Assembly: GCA_017795105.1 (NCBI GenBank) | Contig: CP051247.1 | Coordinates: 434,001-498,000, forward strand | Direction: 5' to 3' | Source of the DNA: Planctomycetaceae bacterium | GTDB lineage: Bacteria; Planctomycetota; Planctomycetia; Planctomycetales; Planctomycetaceae | Length of the DNA: 64,000 nucleotides | Part shown: in pieces, positions 38,501-45,486 of the stretch | How the letters are laid out: each line of letters begins with the position of its first letter | How positions within the stretch are numbered: the first letter of the stretch is position 1 | Position numbers and translations under genes: made by a program | Notes under the pieces: model-generated | What the model was told of the DNA's origin: nothing | Database searches by the model: none | The model's input: only the letters and a program-made list of their open reading frames with translations

Positions 38501-38763
38501 AACGGAAGTTGAGGTCGCCACGCAAGCAGCGTCATCCCAACCGGCAGAAGATAGAACACCCAGACGGTGAGACCGAGCGGAGTGAACAGGTCCGCCAGCA
38601 GGACGGCGGCAGAACAGACGGCTATCGCCAGATAGAGCAGTGAGGGCGTCGTTTTACGCAAGGGATCGTCGCAATCGGCAGAGGGAAAAAGAGCGTGCCA
38701 GGTCGGCAGCGAGACAACAACATGGAAGGCAGATGACGATTCGTTTCCGAAGCATCTCGTCAT
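35533..38763 (-). CDS. Membrane hybrid histidine kinase with three receivers
   Basis: A protein of about 1076 residues. Residues 25-130 hold four hydrophobic helices, followed by a GAF-like sensor domain (about 150-290). A long coiled coil of EEL/QxxEL heptads (about 300-395) joins it to the kinase core with His406 in MSHELRTPLN and a HATPase domain (about 505-620). Three receivers follow, with acceptors in VVLDVGLPDHSG, MVLDLTLPDASG and VLMDVMMPEMDG. It starts the operon with CheR, CheB and the receiver-kinase. I use ATG 38763; an upstream frame to 38901 would add 46 residues of poor quality. The coiled coil could be a CheR/CheB modification site, which is speculative. Confidence 0.92.
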   Translation of the reverse strand: MTRCFGNESSSAFHVVVSLPTWHALFPSADCDDPLRKTTPSLLYLAIAVCSAAVLLADLFTPLGLTVWVFYLLPVGMTLLAWRPQLPLMVALATTAFMVCMLFTNHAGVDPLVAQINRGVGMITIWVMATVSYFFIKNKIAIDLERWLQLGQTQLSKAMSGDQRLTQLGESILRHLADFGGFTVGVCYAREGDGGFNRIATYGVPESSSVPTHFGLKDGLLGQAVRDERSFLLRDVPDGYLTFGSALGEAKPRHLMICPAISDDVVMAVLEIGFLDEPDHTTESLIKRVSESVALAIRSANYRSHLQTLLEETQRQSEELQTQSEELRVANEELEEQGNALKETATRLELQQAELEQSNTQLEEQTQVLETQKDDLERARKSLEQQTRELEQASQYKSEFLANMSHELRTPLNSSLILAKLLADNPQGNLSEEQVKFANTILSSGNDLLNLISDILDLSKIEAGQMQVRPEELRLHPLVDDVCRGLQPLAKEKGLDFDFIVEEACPREIETDGQRLEQVLKNLISNAIKFTESGGVKLKVAPAGEGMLGFSVTDTGMGISEEQQAIIFEAFRQADSTSHRKHGGTGLGLSISRELAQLLGGDIDLDSQLGQGSTFTLTIPLAYQPVEQPRRESERRTEAPPSPPPAVRKAEAIQAPKPETERPRRADDDRERLAAGDRVLLVVEDDQKFSRILYDLAHESDFQCLIAHTAEDAMTIAQQYQPSAVVLDVGLPDHSGLSVLDRLKNDARTRHIPVHVISGNDYMESAMSMGAVGFMLKPVPRDELVSVLQNLETRLSQRMRRVLVVEDDPVQLESLHALLRSDVVETIGVQSASQCLEKLKAETFDCMVLDLTLPDASGYSLLETLSNEDDYSFPPVIVYTGRDLSVEQEQQLRQYSKSIIIKGAKSPERLLDEVTLFLHQVVSELPVEQQRMIEQARRRDAALENRNILIVEDDVRNIFALTSILEPSGAKLQIARNGREAVEAIDKCIADPAARIELVLMDVMMPEMDGISATKAIRERPECKRLPIIMLTAKAMKDDQQTCLEAGANDYLAKPLDVEKLLSLIRVWMPRQGAGL

Positions 38764-38963
38764 CTTCAAAGTTCGAGTGTATCGCTGTTTGTTTGGTCCG
38801 ACTACCCCCCAAATCGAGCGTTCAGACCAGAGTTTTAAGGATTGATCAGCACACACATCAGCCGGTTTCGATCGCCTTCTGGATCTCTCCGAAACCAGCA
38901 TCCAAGTCGAGCAAATCGGGCGAGATCCGGCATTTTCATGATTTTTAGGGAATCGATCGAATT

Positions 38964-38991
38964 TCGCGGCGGTTTATATCCTTAGCCGCGA
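38964..38991 (+). promoter_or_regulatory. Inverted repeat in the leader of the ECF sigma gene
   Basis: TCGCGGC (38964-38970) and GCCGCGA (38985-38991) form a 7-bp inverted repeat with a 14-nt AT-rich spacer, 26 bp before the sigma-factor ATG. It could be an operator or an RNA hairpin. GGAG at 39000-39003 is the likely ribosome-binding site. The rest of the 254-bp gap shows nothing further. Confidence 0.4.
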
Positions 38992-39017
38992 CTGAGCCAG
39001 GAGAGAAAGACAGGCGA

Positions 39018-39623
39018 ATGACCACGGAACTACAGCTTCTTCTAAAAACGGCTCGCGACGGTGATGAGACCGCTCTCGGTACGCTTCTCGAATCGTATCG
39101 ACGTTATTTGAAGCTGCTGGCGCGGGTCCAGATCGGGCAGCGACTTCAGGGCAAGGCCGATGCGTCCGACATCGTTCAGGAAACATTCCTCGATGCCTAT
39201 CGACATGTACAGGAATTTCGGGGCGATTCTGAAACCCAGCTGCTGGCCTGGCTGCGAACGATTCTGGCGGCGAAACTGGCCGATGTCTTCCGCCGCTATC
39301 TGGGAACAAAGCAGCGAGACGTTGCGCTGGAGCGATCGATCGAGGAAGGCTTCGATCAATCGACCATGATCCTGCATCGAGGCTTGATTGCCCCCGGCTC
39401 CTCCCCCAGCCGTCGTGTTTCTAACCAGGAAGAAGCGATCCGCCTGGCCGATGCCCTTGGGCAGCTGCCGGCCGACTATCGCGATGCAATCGTGTTGAGA
39501 AACCTCGAGGCATTGCCATTCGCCGAGGTCGCTCAACGGATGGGAAAGACTGTGAACAGCGTCGAAAAGCTGTGGCTCCGCGGTTTGACTCAGCTCCGAA
39601 AGTCGCTGGAGACGTCACAATGA
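39018..39623 (+). CDS. ECF-type RNA polymerase sigma factor (planctomycete group)
   Basis: A 201-residue sigma factor with regions 2 and 4 only. Region 2 is at about residues 25-100 (DIVQETFLDAYRHVQEF, AWLRTILAAKLADVFRR), region 4 at about 145-200 (LPADYRDAIVLRNLE, FAEVAQRMGKTVNSVEKLW). It resembles the planctomycete ECF type usually encoded next to a Hanks kinase. Its stop overlaps the kinase start (ATGA at 39620-39623), so the two are translated together, and phosphorylation of the sigma factor by the kinase is plausible by analogy. No anti-sigma factor is seen. Confidence 0.93.
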   Translation: MTTELQLLLKTARDGDETALGTLLESYRRYLKLLARVQIGQRLQGKADASDIVQETFLDAYRHVQEFRGDSETQLLAWLRTILAAKLADVFRRYLGTKQRDVALERSIEEGFDQSTMILHRGLIAPGSSPSRRVSNQEEAIRLADALGQLPADYRDAIVLRNLEALPFAEVAQRMGKTVNSVEKLWLRGLTQLRKSLETSQ

Positions 39624-41893
39624 CAAACGCGTCCGAACAGATCGACAGCGAAGATGATCCCCGACTGATGGAGATCGTTCGGGAATACCAGTCCGACGTC
39701 GAAGCGGGAAAGCATCCCGATCGTTCGGCTCTTTCCACCCGATATCCCGATTTGGAAGAAGAACTCAACGCCTACTTCGACACACTCGATTTCCTGAATC
39801 AGGCCGCCAATCAAGTTCACGATTCGAGTGGTGCGACCGACGAACTACAAATTGAAACTTCAGACAGTTTCCCGACCGAACCACTGGGGGACTTCCATAT
39901 CGTCCGTGAGATCAGTCGGGGAGGAATGGGCGTCATCTACGAAGCTCGCCAGCTCTCGCTCGGCCGTCGTGTCGCGTTGAAAGTGCTTCCTTTCGCCGCG
40001 GCCTGGGACGCGCGACAACTGCAGCGATTCCGTAATGAAGCGCAGGCCGCTGCTCAGCTGCACCACCCGCACATTGTTCCGGTCTTCGGCGTTGGCTGTG
40101 AACGAGGTGTGCATTTCTACGCCATGCAGCTGATTGAAGGACAGGACCTGGCCGAAGTGATCGGAAAGCTGCGAGACGAAGGGCGACAACCCGCCGCTCG
40201 AACGGAGAATGCAGCAAGTCTCGCAGACGCCTGTGACCGGACCGAGTCGGTCGCTCCCATCGACGCAACGACGCGAGCCGCATTCAGTTCGCGACTTTCC
40301 ACGGAGCGAAGCCAGGGGGCAGTCCGTGCGGGCTACTTTCGCACAATCGCCAAGTTAGTTTCTCAGGTGGCCGATGCTCTCGACTACGCACACAGCTCGG
40401 GCGTGATTCATCGCGATATCAAACCGGCCAACATTATGGTCGATCCGCAGGGAGCGGCATGGGTAACCGACTTCGGCCTCGCTCATCTGCAGTCCGATGC
40501 CTCGTTGACGCAAACCGGGGATGTGCTTGGAACACTCCGCTACATGAGTCCGGAACAGGCCAGTGGCAAGCATGTGCTCGTCGATCACCGTGCCGATGTC
40601 TACTCCCTCGGCGCGACTCTCTACGAACTTCTTACTCTGCGTCCCGTTTTCCACGGCAACGATCGCCAGTCTCTGCTCCATCAGATTCTGCAAACGTCGC
40701 CAACGGCACCGCGACTGATCGATCGATCAATTCCGGCGGAGCTGGAAACAATCACGCTCAAGGCGCTGGGACACACTCCGGCTGAGCGATATTCCACGGC
40801 TCGTGAGATGGCCGACGATCTGCGTCGATTTCTCACGAATCGTCCCATTCAGGCACGCCGTCCGTCGTCCATGGAACGGCTGACGAAATGGGCCCGCCGA
40901 CATCGAGCGGTCGTGCTTTCCGCGTTAATCGCGTTGATGTTCACAGTCGCCGGACTGTCGGTCGCGGTTGTTCTCACGGCTCAAGCCTACGAGCTTGAAC
41001 GGCAGCGAGCGGTTGAAGTTGAAGAGCAGTATGCGCGAGCCGAACGCAACTTCTATCAAGCTCGAGAAGCGGTCGACGAGTTCGTCCGCATCAGCGAAGA
41101 AGAGCTGGCGAGTTACCCGATGCTCGAATCAGCTCGGCTTCGAATGTTGGAATCCGCGCTGGCTTACTACCAGGATTTCGTGGATCAGCACCAGGACGAT
41201 CCCGCACTCCGGGCCGAACTCGAAGCAAGCCGGTTGCAGGCCGAATCCATTCTCAACGAGCTGGTCACGATCATCGGAGCCATGAGGTATGTCCTGCTGC
41301 AAAAGCCTTCCGTGCAGGATGAACTGCAGTTGACCGACTCGCAGCGCGGGGAGGTCCATGCTCTCGAAGACAGCTGGAGGTCAGCATTCCGTGGACTTCG
41401 TGATGTCAGAACGGCTGAACGCGACGATCGACGTCTTCACCTCGCCCAACGGCAAAAAGCTGAAGTCGCCGCACTCCTTACCCCCGAGCAGTCCGAACGA
41501 TTCAACCAGATCGCGTTACAACATCGAGGTCCACGGGCGTTCGTCGATCCCGATGTCGTATCTGCACTCGAGCTGACTGAGGATCAGCGGACGTCCATTC
41601 GTGGCGTTCTCAACGGTCTACCTCCGGACTGGTTCAAAGGACCGCCACGTGGCGAGCCGGGACCTCCACCGGAGGAGCGAGAACATTTCGGAGACCACCG
41701 TCCCGGGCCCCCGCCGGAACACGATCGCGCCGACCGCGAAGCTGCAACCGCCGAGATCGCCAGCTTGCTGACGGATGCTCAGCGAGAGCAATGGAAGACA
41801 TTGCTCGGCGAACCGTTCGAGGCTGTTCCCGAACATCGCGATTTGGGCATGCCCCCGTTCGATCCCAACCGTCCCCACCACTTCCAGAGATAG
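39620..41893 (+). CDS. Transmembrane Hanks kinase with LTxxQ sensor region
   Basis: A 757-residue kinase. Residues 1-90 are an acidic N-terminal region typical of sigma-linked kinases. The kinase domain (about 93-420) has RGGMGVIYEA, VALK, HRDIKPAN near 264 and DFG intact, with a long insert between strands and helices (about 188-240). One membrane helix spans about 430-455. The outer part begins with a coiled coil (ELERQRAVEVEEQYARAE) and carries four LTxxQ motifs (near 571, 620, 652, 717), the signature of Spy/CpxP-type periplasmic proteins, then a Pro-rich tail. It may sense envelope proteins or metals. It is coupled to the sigma factor and 24 bp upstream of the CotH gene. Confidence 0.92.
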   Translation: MTNASEQIDSEDDPRLMEIVREYQSDVEAGKHPDRSALSTRYPDLEEELNAYFDTLDFLNQAANQVHDSSGATDELQIETSDSFPTEPLGDFHIVREISRGGMGVIYEARQLSLGRRVALKVLPFAAAWDARQLQRFRNEAQAAAQLHHPHIVPVFGVGCERGVHFYAMQLIEGQDLAEVIGKLRDEGRQPAARTENAASLADACDRTESVAPIDATTRAAFSSRLSTERSQGAVRAGYFRTIAKLVSQVADALDYAHSSGVIHRDIKPANIMVDPQGAAWVTDFGLAHLQSDASLTQTGDVLGTLRYMSPEQASGKHVLVDHRADVYSLGATLYELLTLRPVFHGNDRQSLLHQILQTSPTAPRLIDRSIPAELETITLKALGHTPAERYSTAREMADDLRRFLTNRPIQARRPSSMERLTKWARRHRAVVLSALIALMFTVAGLSVAVVLTAQAYELERQRAVEVEEQYARAERNFYQAREAVDEFVRISEEELASYPMLESARLRMLESALAYYQDFVDQHQDDPALRAELEASRLQAESILNELVTIIGAMRYVLLQKPSVQDELQLTDSQRGEVHALEDSWRSAFRGLRDVRTAERDDRRLHLAQRQKAEVAALLTPEQSERFNQIALQHRGPRAFVDPDVVSALELTEDQRTSIRGVLNGLPPDWFKGPPRGEPGPPPEEREHFGDHRPGPPPEHDRADREAATAEIASLLTDAQREQWKTLLGEPFEAVPEHRDLGMPPFDPNRPHHFQR

Positions 41894-41917
41894 CGTTCCA
41901 CGTTTCGAGGAGTCTCT

Positions 41918-43891
41918 ATGATTCGCGCCACTTGCTATGTGTTCATCCTGTTTGGCCTGCTGGCAATTGTCGCCCGTGCCGTTACCGAAGAGAGACCGTT
42001 CGACGATCCGAACTTCTCCTCCGACGAAGGAGGACGACCTCCCCACAGTCCTGGTCGCGAGTTCAATCCGGAGCGTTTCGATCAGTTTCGCGGTCGAGGT
42101 CGTTTCGGAGGTCCCGATGGATTCAGAGATCGATTCGGTTCTGGCGGCCGCCCGGGGCCTGGAGGCGAGGAACGGAAACTCGTCCAGACCTTCGACCGGA
42201 ACGACGATGGCTGGCTCAACGCCGATGAACGTCGCCAGGCTCGCGCCGACGCCGGGTCGACACAGCGGGGCGGGGGGCCGTTCGGAGGTCGCGGCTCGGC
42301 TTCACGAGAGCCCGCCAAACCAGGCAAGAAACTGTCTCCGACAGATGTTGAACAGTATCCCGAAGCGGGTCTCTATGATCTCGACGTGATCCGGACGGTC
42401 TTCCTGGAGTTCGAAAGCCAGGACTGGGAAGCTGAGCTGGAAGCCTTCCACAATACCGATGTTGAGGTTCCGGCCACGATGACAGTCGACGGCGAAACCT
42501 ACGATCAGGTTGGCATCCACTTCCGTGGCATGTCCTCTTACGGGATGGTGCCCACTGGTTACAAACGGTCGCTGAACGTCGCCGTTGATTTTCTGCACCC
42601 CGAGCAACGCCTGTATGGTTACAAGACACTCAATTTATTGAATTGCAATAACGATCCCTCGTTCATGAAAAGCATTCTGTTCTCGAAAATCGCCAACGAG
42701 CATATGCCCGCTCCCAAAGTCAATCTTGTGCGAGTCGTAATCAATGGGGAGAGCTGGGGACTGTACGCCAATGCTCAACAATTCAATAAGGAGTTCATCG
42801 AGGAGTTCTACGGCAGTCGAAAGGGAGAGCGATGGAAAGTTCCCGGCCGGCCAAACGGCGACGGCGGACTGGCCTACATTGGCGAGGACGTTGAGGAGTA
42901 TCGACGCCGTTACGAGATCAAGTCGGGAGACGATGAACAGGCCTGGAAAGACCTGATCGAATTGTGCCGCACGATCAGCGAGACACCGCTCGATGATCTC
43001 GAAGCTGCCCTCGAGCCGATTCTCGATGTTGAGGAGGTGCTCTGGTTCCTCGCACTCGATGTTGCCCTGGTCAACGAAGACGGGTACTGGACGCGAGCGA
43101 GCGATTACAGTCTCTATCAATACGAGGACGGCCGATTCCACGTCATTCCTCACGACATGAACGAGACGTTTCATTCCGGACGGAGACCAGGTGGTCCAGG
43201 CGGACCGGGAGGCCCACCGCCGGGTTTCGGGCCGCCGGGATTCGATCGGAATGGGCGTCCTGATCATCGCGATCCGAATCGTGCTGCCCCTCAGCCGACG
43301 CCGTCCCCCGGCGAGATCCTGGCTCTGCCGGTCCGGGAACGGTTGCGACTTACCCAGGAACAACAGCTTGAACTGGCCGATCTGCAATCGAAGGTCGACC
43401 GCGAAATTGGCAACATCCTGACCGAACACCAGCTCGAACAGTTTGCTTTCATGAAGATGATGCATCTGATGGGAGCAAACGAATCTCACGATCAGATGCC
43501 GCCGGGACCGCCATCGGGTGGCCCGCCGGGAGAGGGCCGCGGAGCCAGGCCACACGCCGGGGACCCGAGACTGGATCCACTGGTCTCAATCGACGACGAA
43601 CGCAAGCCACTTCGCAGTCGCTTGCTCGCCGTACCGGCCCTCAGAGAACGATACCTCGACTATGTTCGTCAAATTGCCGAACAGCAAATCGACTGGAGCA
43701 ATCTTGGGCCCACAGTCGCAGAGCTTCGGACGCTCATCGAACGCGATGTCCGCGAAGACACCCGGAAGCTGATGAGTTTCGAAGACTTCCTCACCTCCAC
43801 TGCAGATGACTCCACAGACGAGCATTCATTGAAGGCCTTCTGTGAACAACGACGGGAGTACCTGCTGAACGCGACTTCAGAGAGCCGATGA
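41918..43891 (+). CDS. Secreted CotH-family protein kinase-like protein with EF-hand
   Basis: A 657-residue exported protein with a signal peptide (residues 1-22). Residues 25-85 are Gly/Arg/Pro-rich, and about 92-103 form an EF-hand loop (DRNDDGWLNADE) able to bind calcium. The CotH kinase domain runs from about 140: GLYANAQQFNKEF, then NEDGYWTRASDYSLYQY and VIPHDMNETF, the segment equivalent to the metal-binding part of CotH. A Gly/Pro-rich linker follows, then two LTxxQ motifs (LTQEQ near 477, LTEHQ near 500) as in the neighbouring kinase. CotH of Bacillus phosphorylates spore-coat proteins; the substrate here is unknown. A terminator follows. Confidence 0.9.
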   Translation: MIRATCYVFILFGLLAIVARAVTEERPFDDPNFSSDEGGRPPHSPGREFNPERFDQFRGRGRFGGPDGFRDRFGSGGRPGPGGEERKLVQTFDRNDDGWLNADERRQARADAGSTQRGGGPFGGRGSASREPAKPGKKLSPTDVEQYPEAGLYDLDVIRTVFLEFESQDWEAELEAFHNTDVEVPATMTVDGETYDQVGIHFRGMSSYGMVPTGYKRSLNVAVDFLHPEQRLYGYKTLNLLNCNNDPSFMKSILFSKIANEHMPAPKVNLVRVVINGESWGLYANAQQFNKEFIEEFYGSRKGERWKVPGRPNGDGGLAYIGEDVEEYRRRYEIKSGDDEQAWKDLIELCRTISETPLDDLEAALEPILDVEEVLWFLALDVALVNEDGYWTRASDYSLYQYEDGRFHVIPHDMNETFHSGRRPGGPGGPGGPPPGFGPPGFDRNGRPDHRDPNRAAPQPTPSPGEILALPVRERLRLTQEQQLELADLQSKVDREIGNILTEHQLEQFAFMKMMHLMGANESHDQMPPGPPSGGPPGEGRGARPHAGDPRLDPLVSIDDERKPLRSRLLAVPALRERYLDYVRQIAEQQIDWSNLGPTVAELRTLIERDVREDTRKLMSFEDFLTSTADDSTDEHSLKAFCEQRREYLLNATSESR

Positions 43892-43900
43892 TCCTGGTCG

Positions 43901-43941
43901 AACGCCCTCGTTGACTCCTTCCGGATGACGAGGGCGTTTTT
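43901..43941 (+). terminator. Intrinsic terminator after the CotH gene
   Basis: A perfect 11-bp stem (43901-43911 with 43928-43938, core CGCCCTCG) with a 16-nt loop runs into TTTTT. It separates the sigma-kinase-CotH transcript from the VTC-DUF4956 pair, which starts 94 bp later. Confidence 0.9.
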
Positions 43942-44034
43942 CATCGAATCAGCGAAAATCGGCGGCGGATTGCCCCTGAATTCCCGACCAGTCTTTCATC
44001 CCCTGATTCCCGCCCCCTGGATGATGCTTCGATA

Positions 44035-44802
44035 ATGATTGATCACAAGATGTCAGCAATGATGACTCCGACAGTTTCTCCTTCCCTGGGTAGCTCGAAA
44101 TCGGCACCGGCTTTCGAGATGAAGTTTCTGCTCGATGCCACGCAGGCCGACGAAGTTACGGACTGGGCCTTCTCGCTGCTGCAGATCGACCTCAACGCCA
44201 GTAGCCCAGACGGTACCTACGAAACGACGAGCCTCTACACCGATACCGTGGCACGGGATGTTCTTCACCGCAGTTCCGGATATCGTCGTCGCAAATACCG
44301 GGTTCGCCGCTATGCAGACGGGAACTGTGTTTTTCTCGAAGAGAAGAAACGCAAAGGGCATCGGGTCTCCAAGCGACGCGAAGCCGTCCCGATTGAAGAC
44401 CTTCCCGGTCTCGCCGATGTCCCGGGGCCGATCGATCAGCAGGGGAACTGGTTTCATTCTCAACTGGCCGAAAAAATGCTGCGTCCGGTCTGTCAAATCA
44501 GCTATCGCCGTACGGCATTCGCCGGGGGTGATGAATCTGATCCGATGCGAGTGACTCTCGATCGTGAGATTCGTGGCCAACGGATTGATGGGTGGTGGTT
44601 TCACTCCGCAAGCGACGCGATCCCCATTCTATCCGATTCGGTTGTTCTTGAATTGAAGTTTCGGGGAGCCATGCCTTGCCCGTTCAAACAGTTGCTCGAA
44701 GCCATGCACCTCATGCCGACCGGAGTCAGCAAGTACCGCTATTGCATGATGGCTCTGGAGGGTTCAGCCGGCGAAGCTGCAGAGGGAGTCGAACATGCCT
44801 GA
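44035..44802 (+). CDS. VTC-domain polyphosphate polymerase-like protein
   Basis: A 255-residue protein of the VTC/CYTH tunnel fold. FEMKFLLDATQADEV opens the domain; basic tunnel residues are visible in RRRKYRVRRY and EEKKRKGHRVSKRR, and the closing glutamate is in VLELKFRG. In yeast Vtc4 this fold makes polyphosphate from ATP on the cytosolic face and passes it through a membrane partner. Here the next gene, overlapping by 8 bp, encodes a DUF4956 membrane protein, so a synthase-channel pair is a fair inference. ATG 44050 is an alternative start. Confidence 0.9.
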   Translation: MIDHKMSAMMTPTVSPSLGSSKSAPAFEMKFLLDATQADEVTDWAFSLLQIDLNASSPDGTYETTSLYTDTVARDVLHRSSGYRRRKYRVRRYADGNCVFLEEKKRKGHRVSKRREAVPIEDLPGLADVPGPIDQQGNWFHSQLAEKMLRPVCQISYRRTAFAGGDESDPMRVTLDREIRGQRIDGWWFHSASDAIPILSDSVVLELKFRGAMPCPFKQLLEAMHLMPTGVSKYRYCMMALEGSAGEAAEGVEHA

Positions 44803-45472
44803 ATGGATTCTCTCGACCGTCGACGTCAATGGATCAGGACTACCGCTGGCTGAACTGGCGGTCCGACTGAGCAGCGGCTTTCTTCTCGGCTGTATCGTGG
44901 CCGGAGTTTATCGTTTGACTTGCGGACAGACCGGACTGCGTTCGTCATCGCTGATGGCCACGCTCGTTCTGCTGACCATCCTGATCGGCATGGTTACGCT
45001 CGTGATTGGCAACAGCGTCGCTCGGGCCTTCAGCCTTGTTGGAGCACTCTCGATCGTTCGCTTCCGAACCGTCGTGGAAGATACCCGCGATACCGCGTTC
45101 GTCATTTTCGCCGTGGCGGTCGGCATGGCGGCTGGAGCAGGGTACCTTGCTGTCGCACTGGTCGGCATCCCCATCGTCGGCCTGGCCGCCTTTCTGTACC
45201 GCCCGCATCAAATGCCGGTCTTCAGCGTCAGCCCTAAAGGGACGCTCAGTCTGCGTATCGGTCTGGGCCGCGATCCCGAACATCTTCTGCAGTCTGCGTT
45301 GGAGAAGCATCTCCAGTCCTGGAGACTGACCTCAACGTCCACGGCGAAGCAGGGAGCTGTCATTGCACTGAACTATTCGGTTCAACTGCGTGACGCCGAC
45401 ACCGCAGTGGCCCTGGTCAGCGAACTCAACTCTCTGGAAGGCGTCCAGGATATTGATTTGCGAATCAACTGA
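44795..45472 (+). CDS. DUF4956 membrane protein
   Basis: A 225-residue protein with four or five membrane helices in residues 20-145 and a soluble C-terminal domain (about 150-225, ferredoxin-like, ending VQDIDLRIN). The block ARAFSLVGALSIVRFRT followed by DTRDTAFVIFAVAVGMAAG is the DUF4956 signature, related to MgtC-like membrane regions. The function is not established. DUF4956 genes are often found beside VTC and CotH genes in other bacteria, as here. It overlaps the VTC gene by 8 bp and ends 14 bp from a convergent gene. Confidence 0.9.
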   Translation: MPEWILSTVDVNGSGLPLAELAVRLSSGFLLGCIVAGVYRLTCGQTGLRSSSLMATLVLLTILIGMVTLVIGNSVARAFSLVGALSIVRFRTVVEDTRDTAFVIFAVAVGMAAGAGYLAVALVGIPIVGLAAFLYRPHQMPVFSVSPKGTLSLRIGLGRDPEHLLQSALEKHLQSWRLTSTSTAKQGAVIALNYSVQLRDADTAVALVSELNSLEGVQDIDLRIN

Positions 45473-45486
45473 GCGAATTGCGTCGG

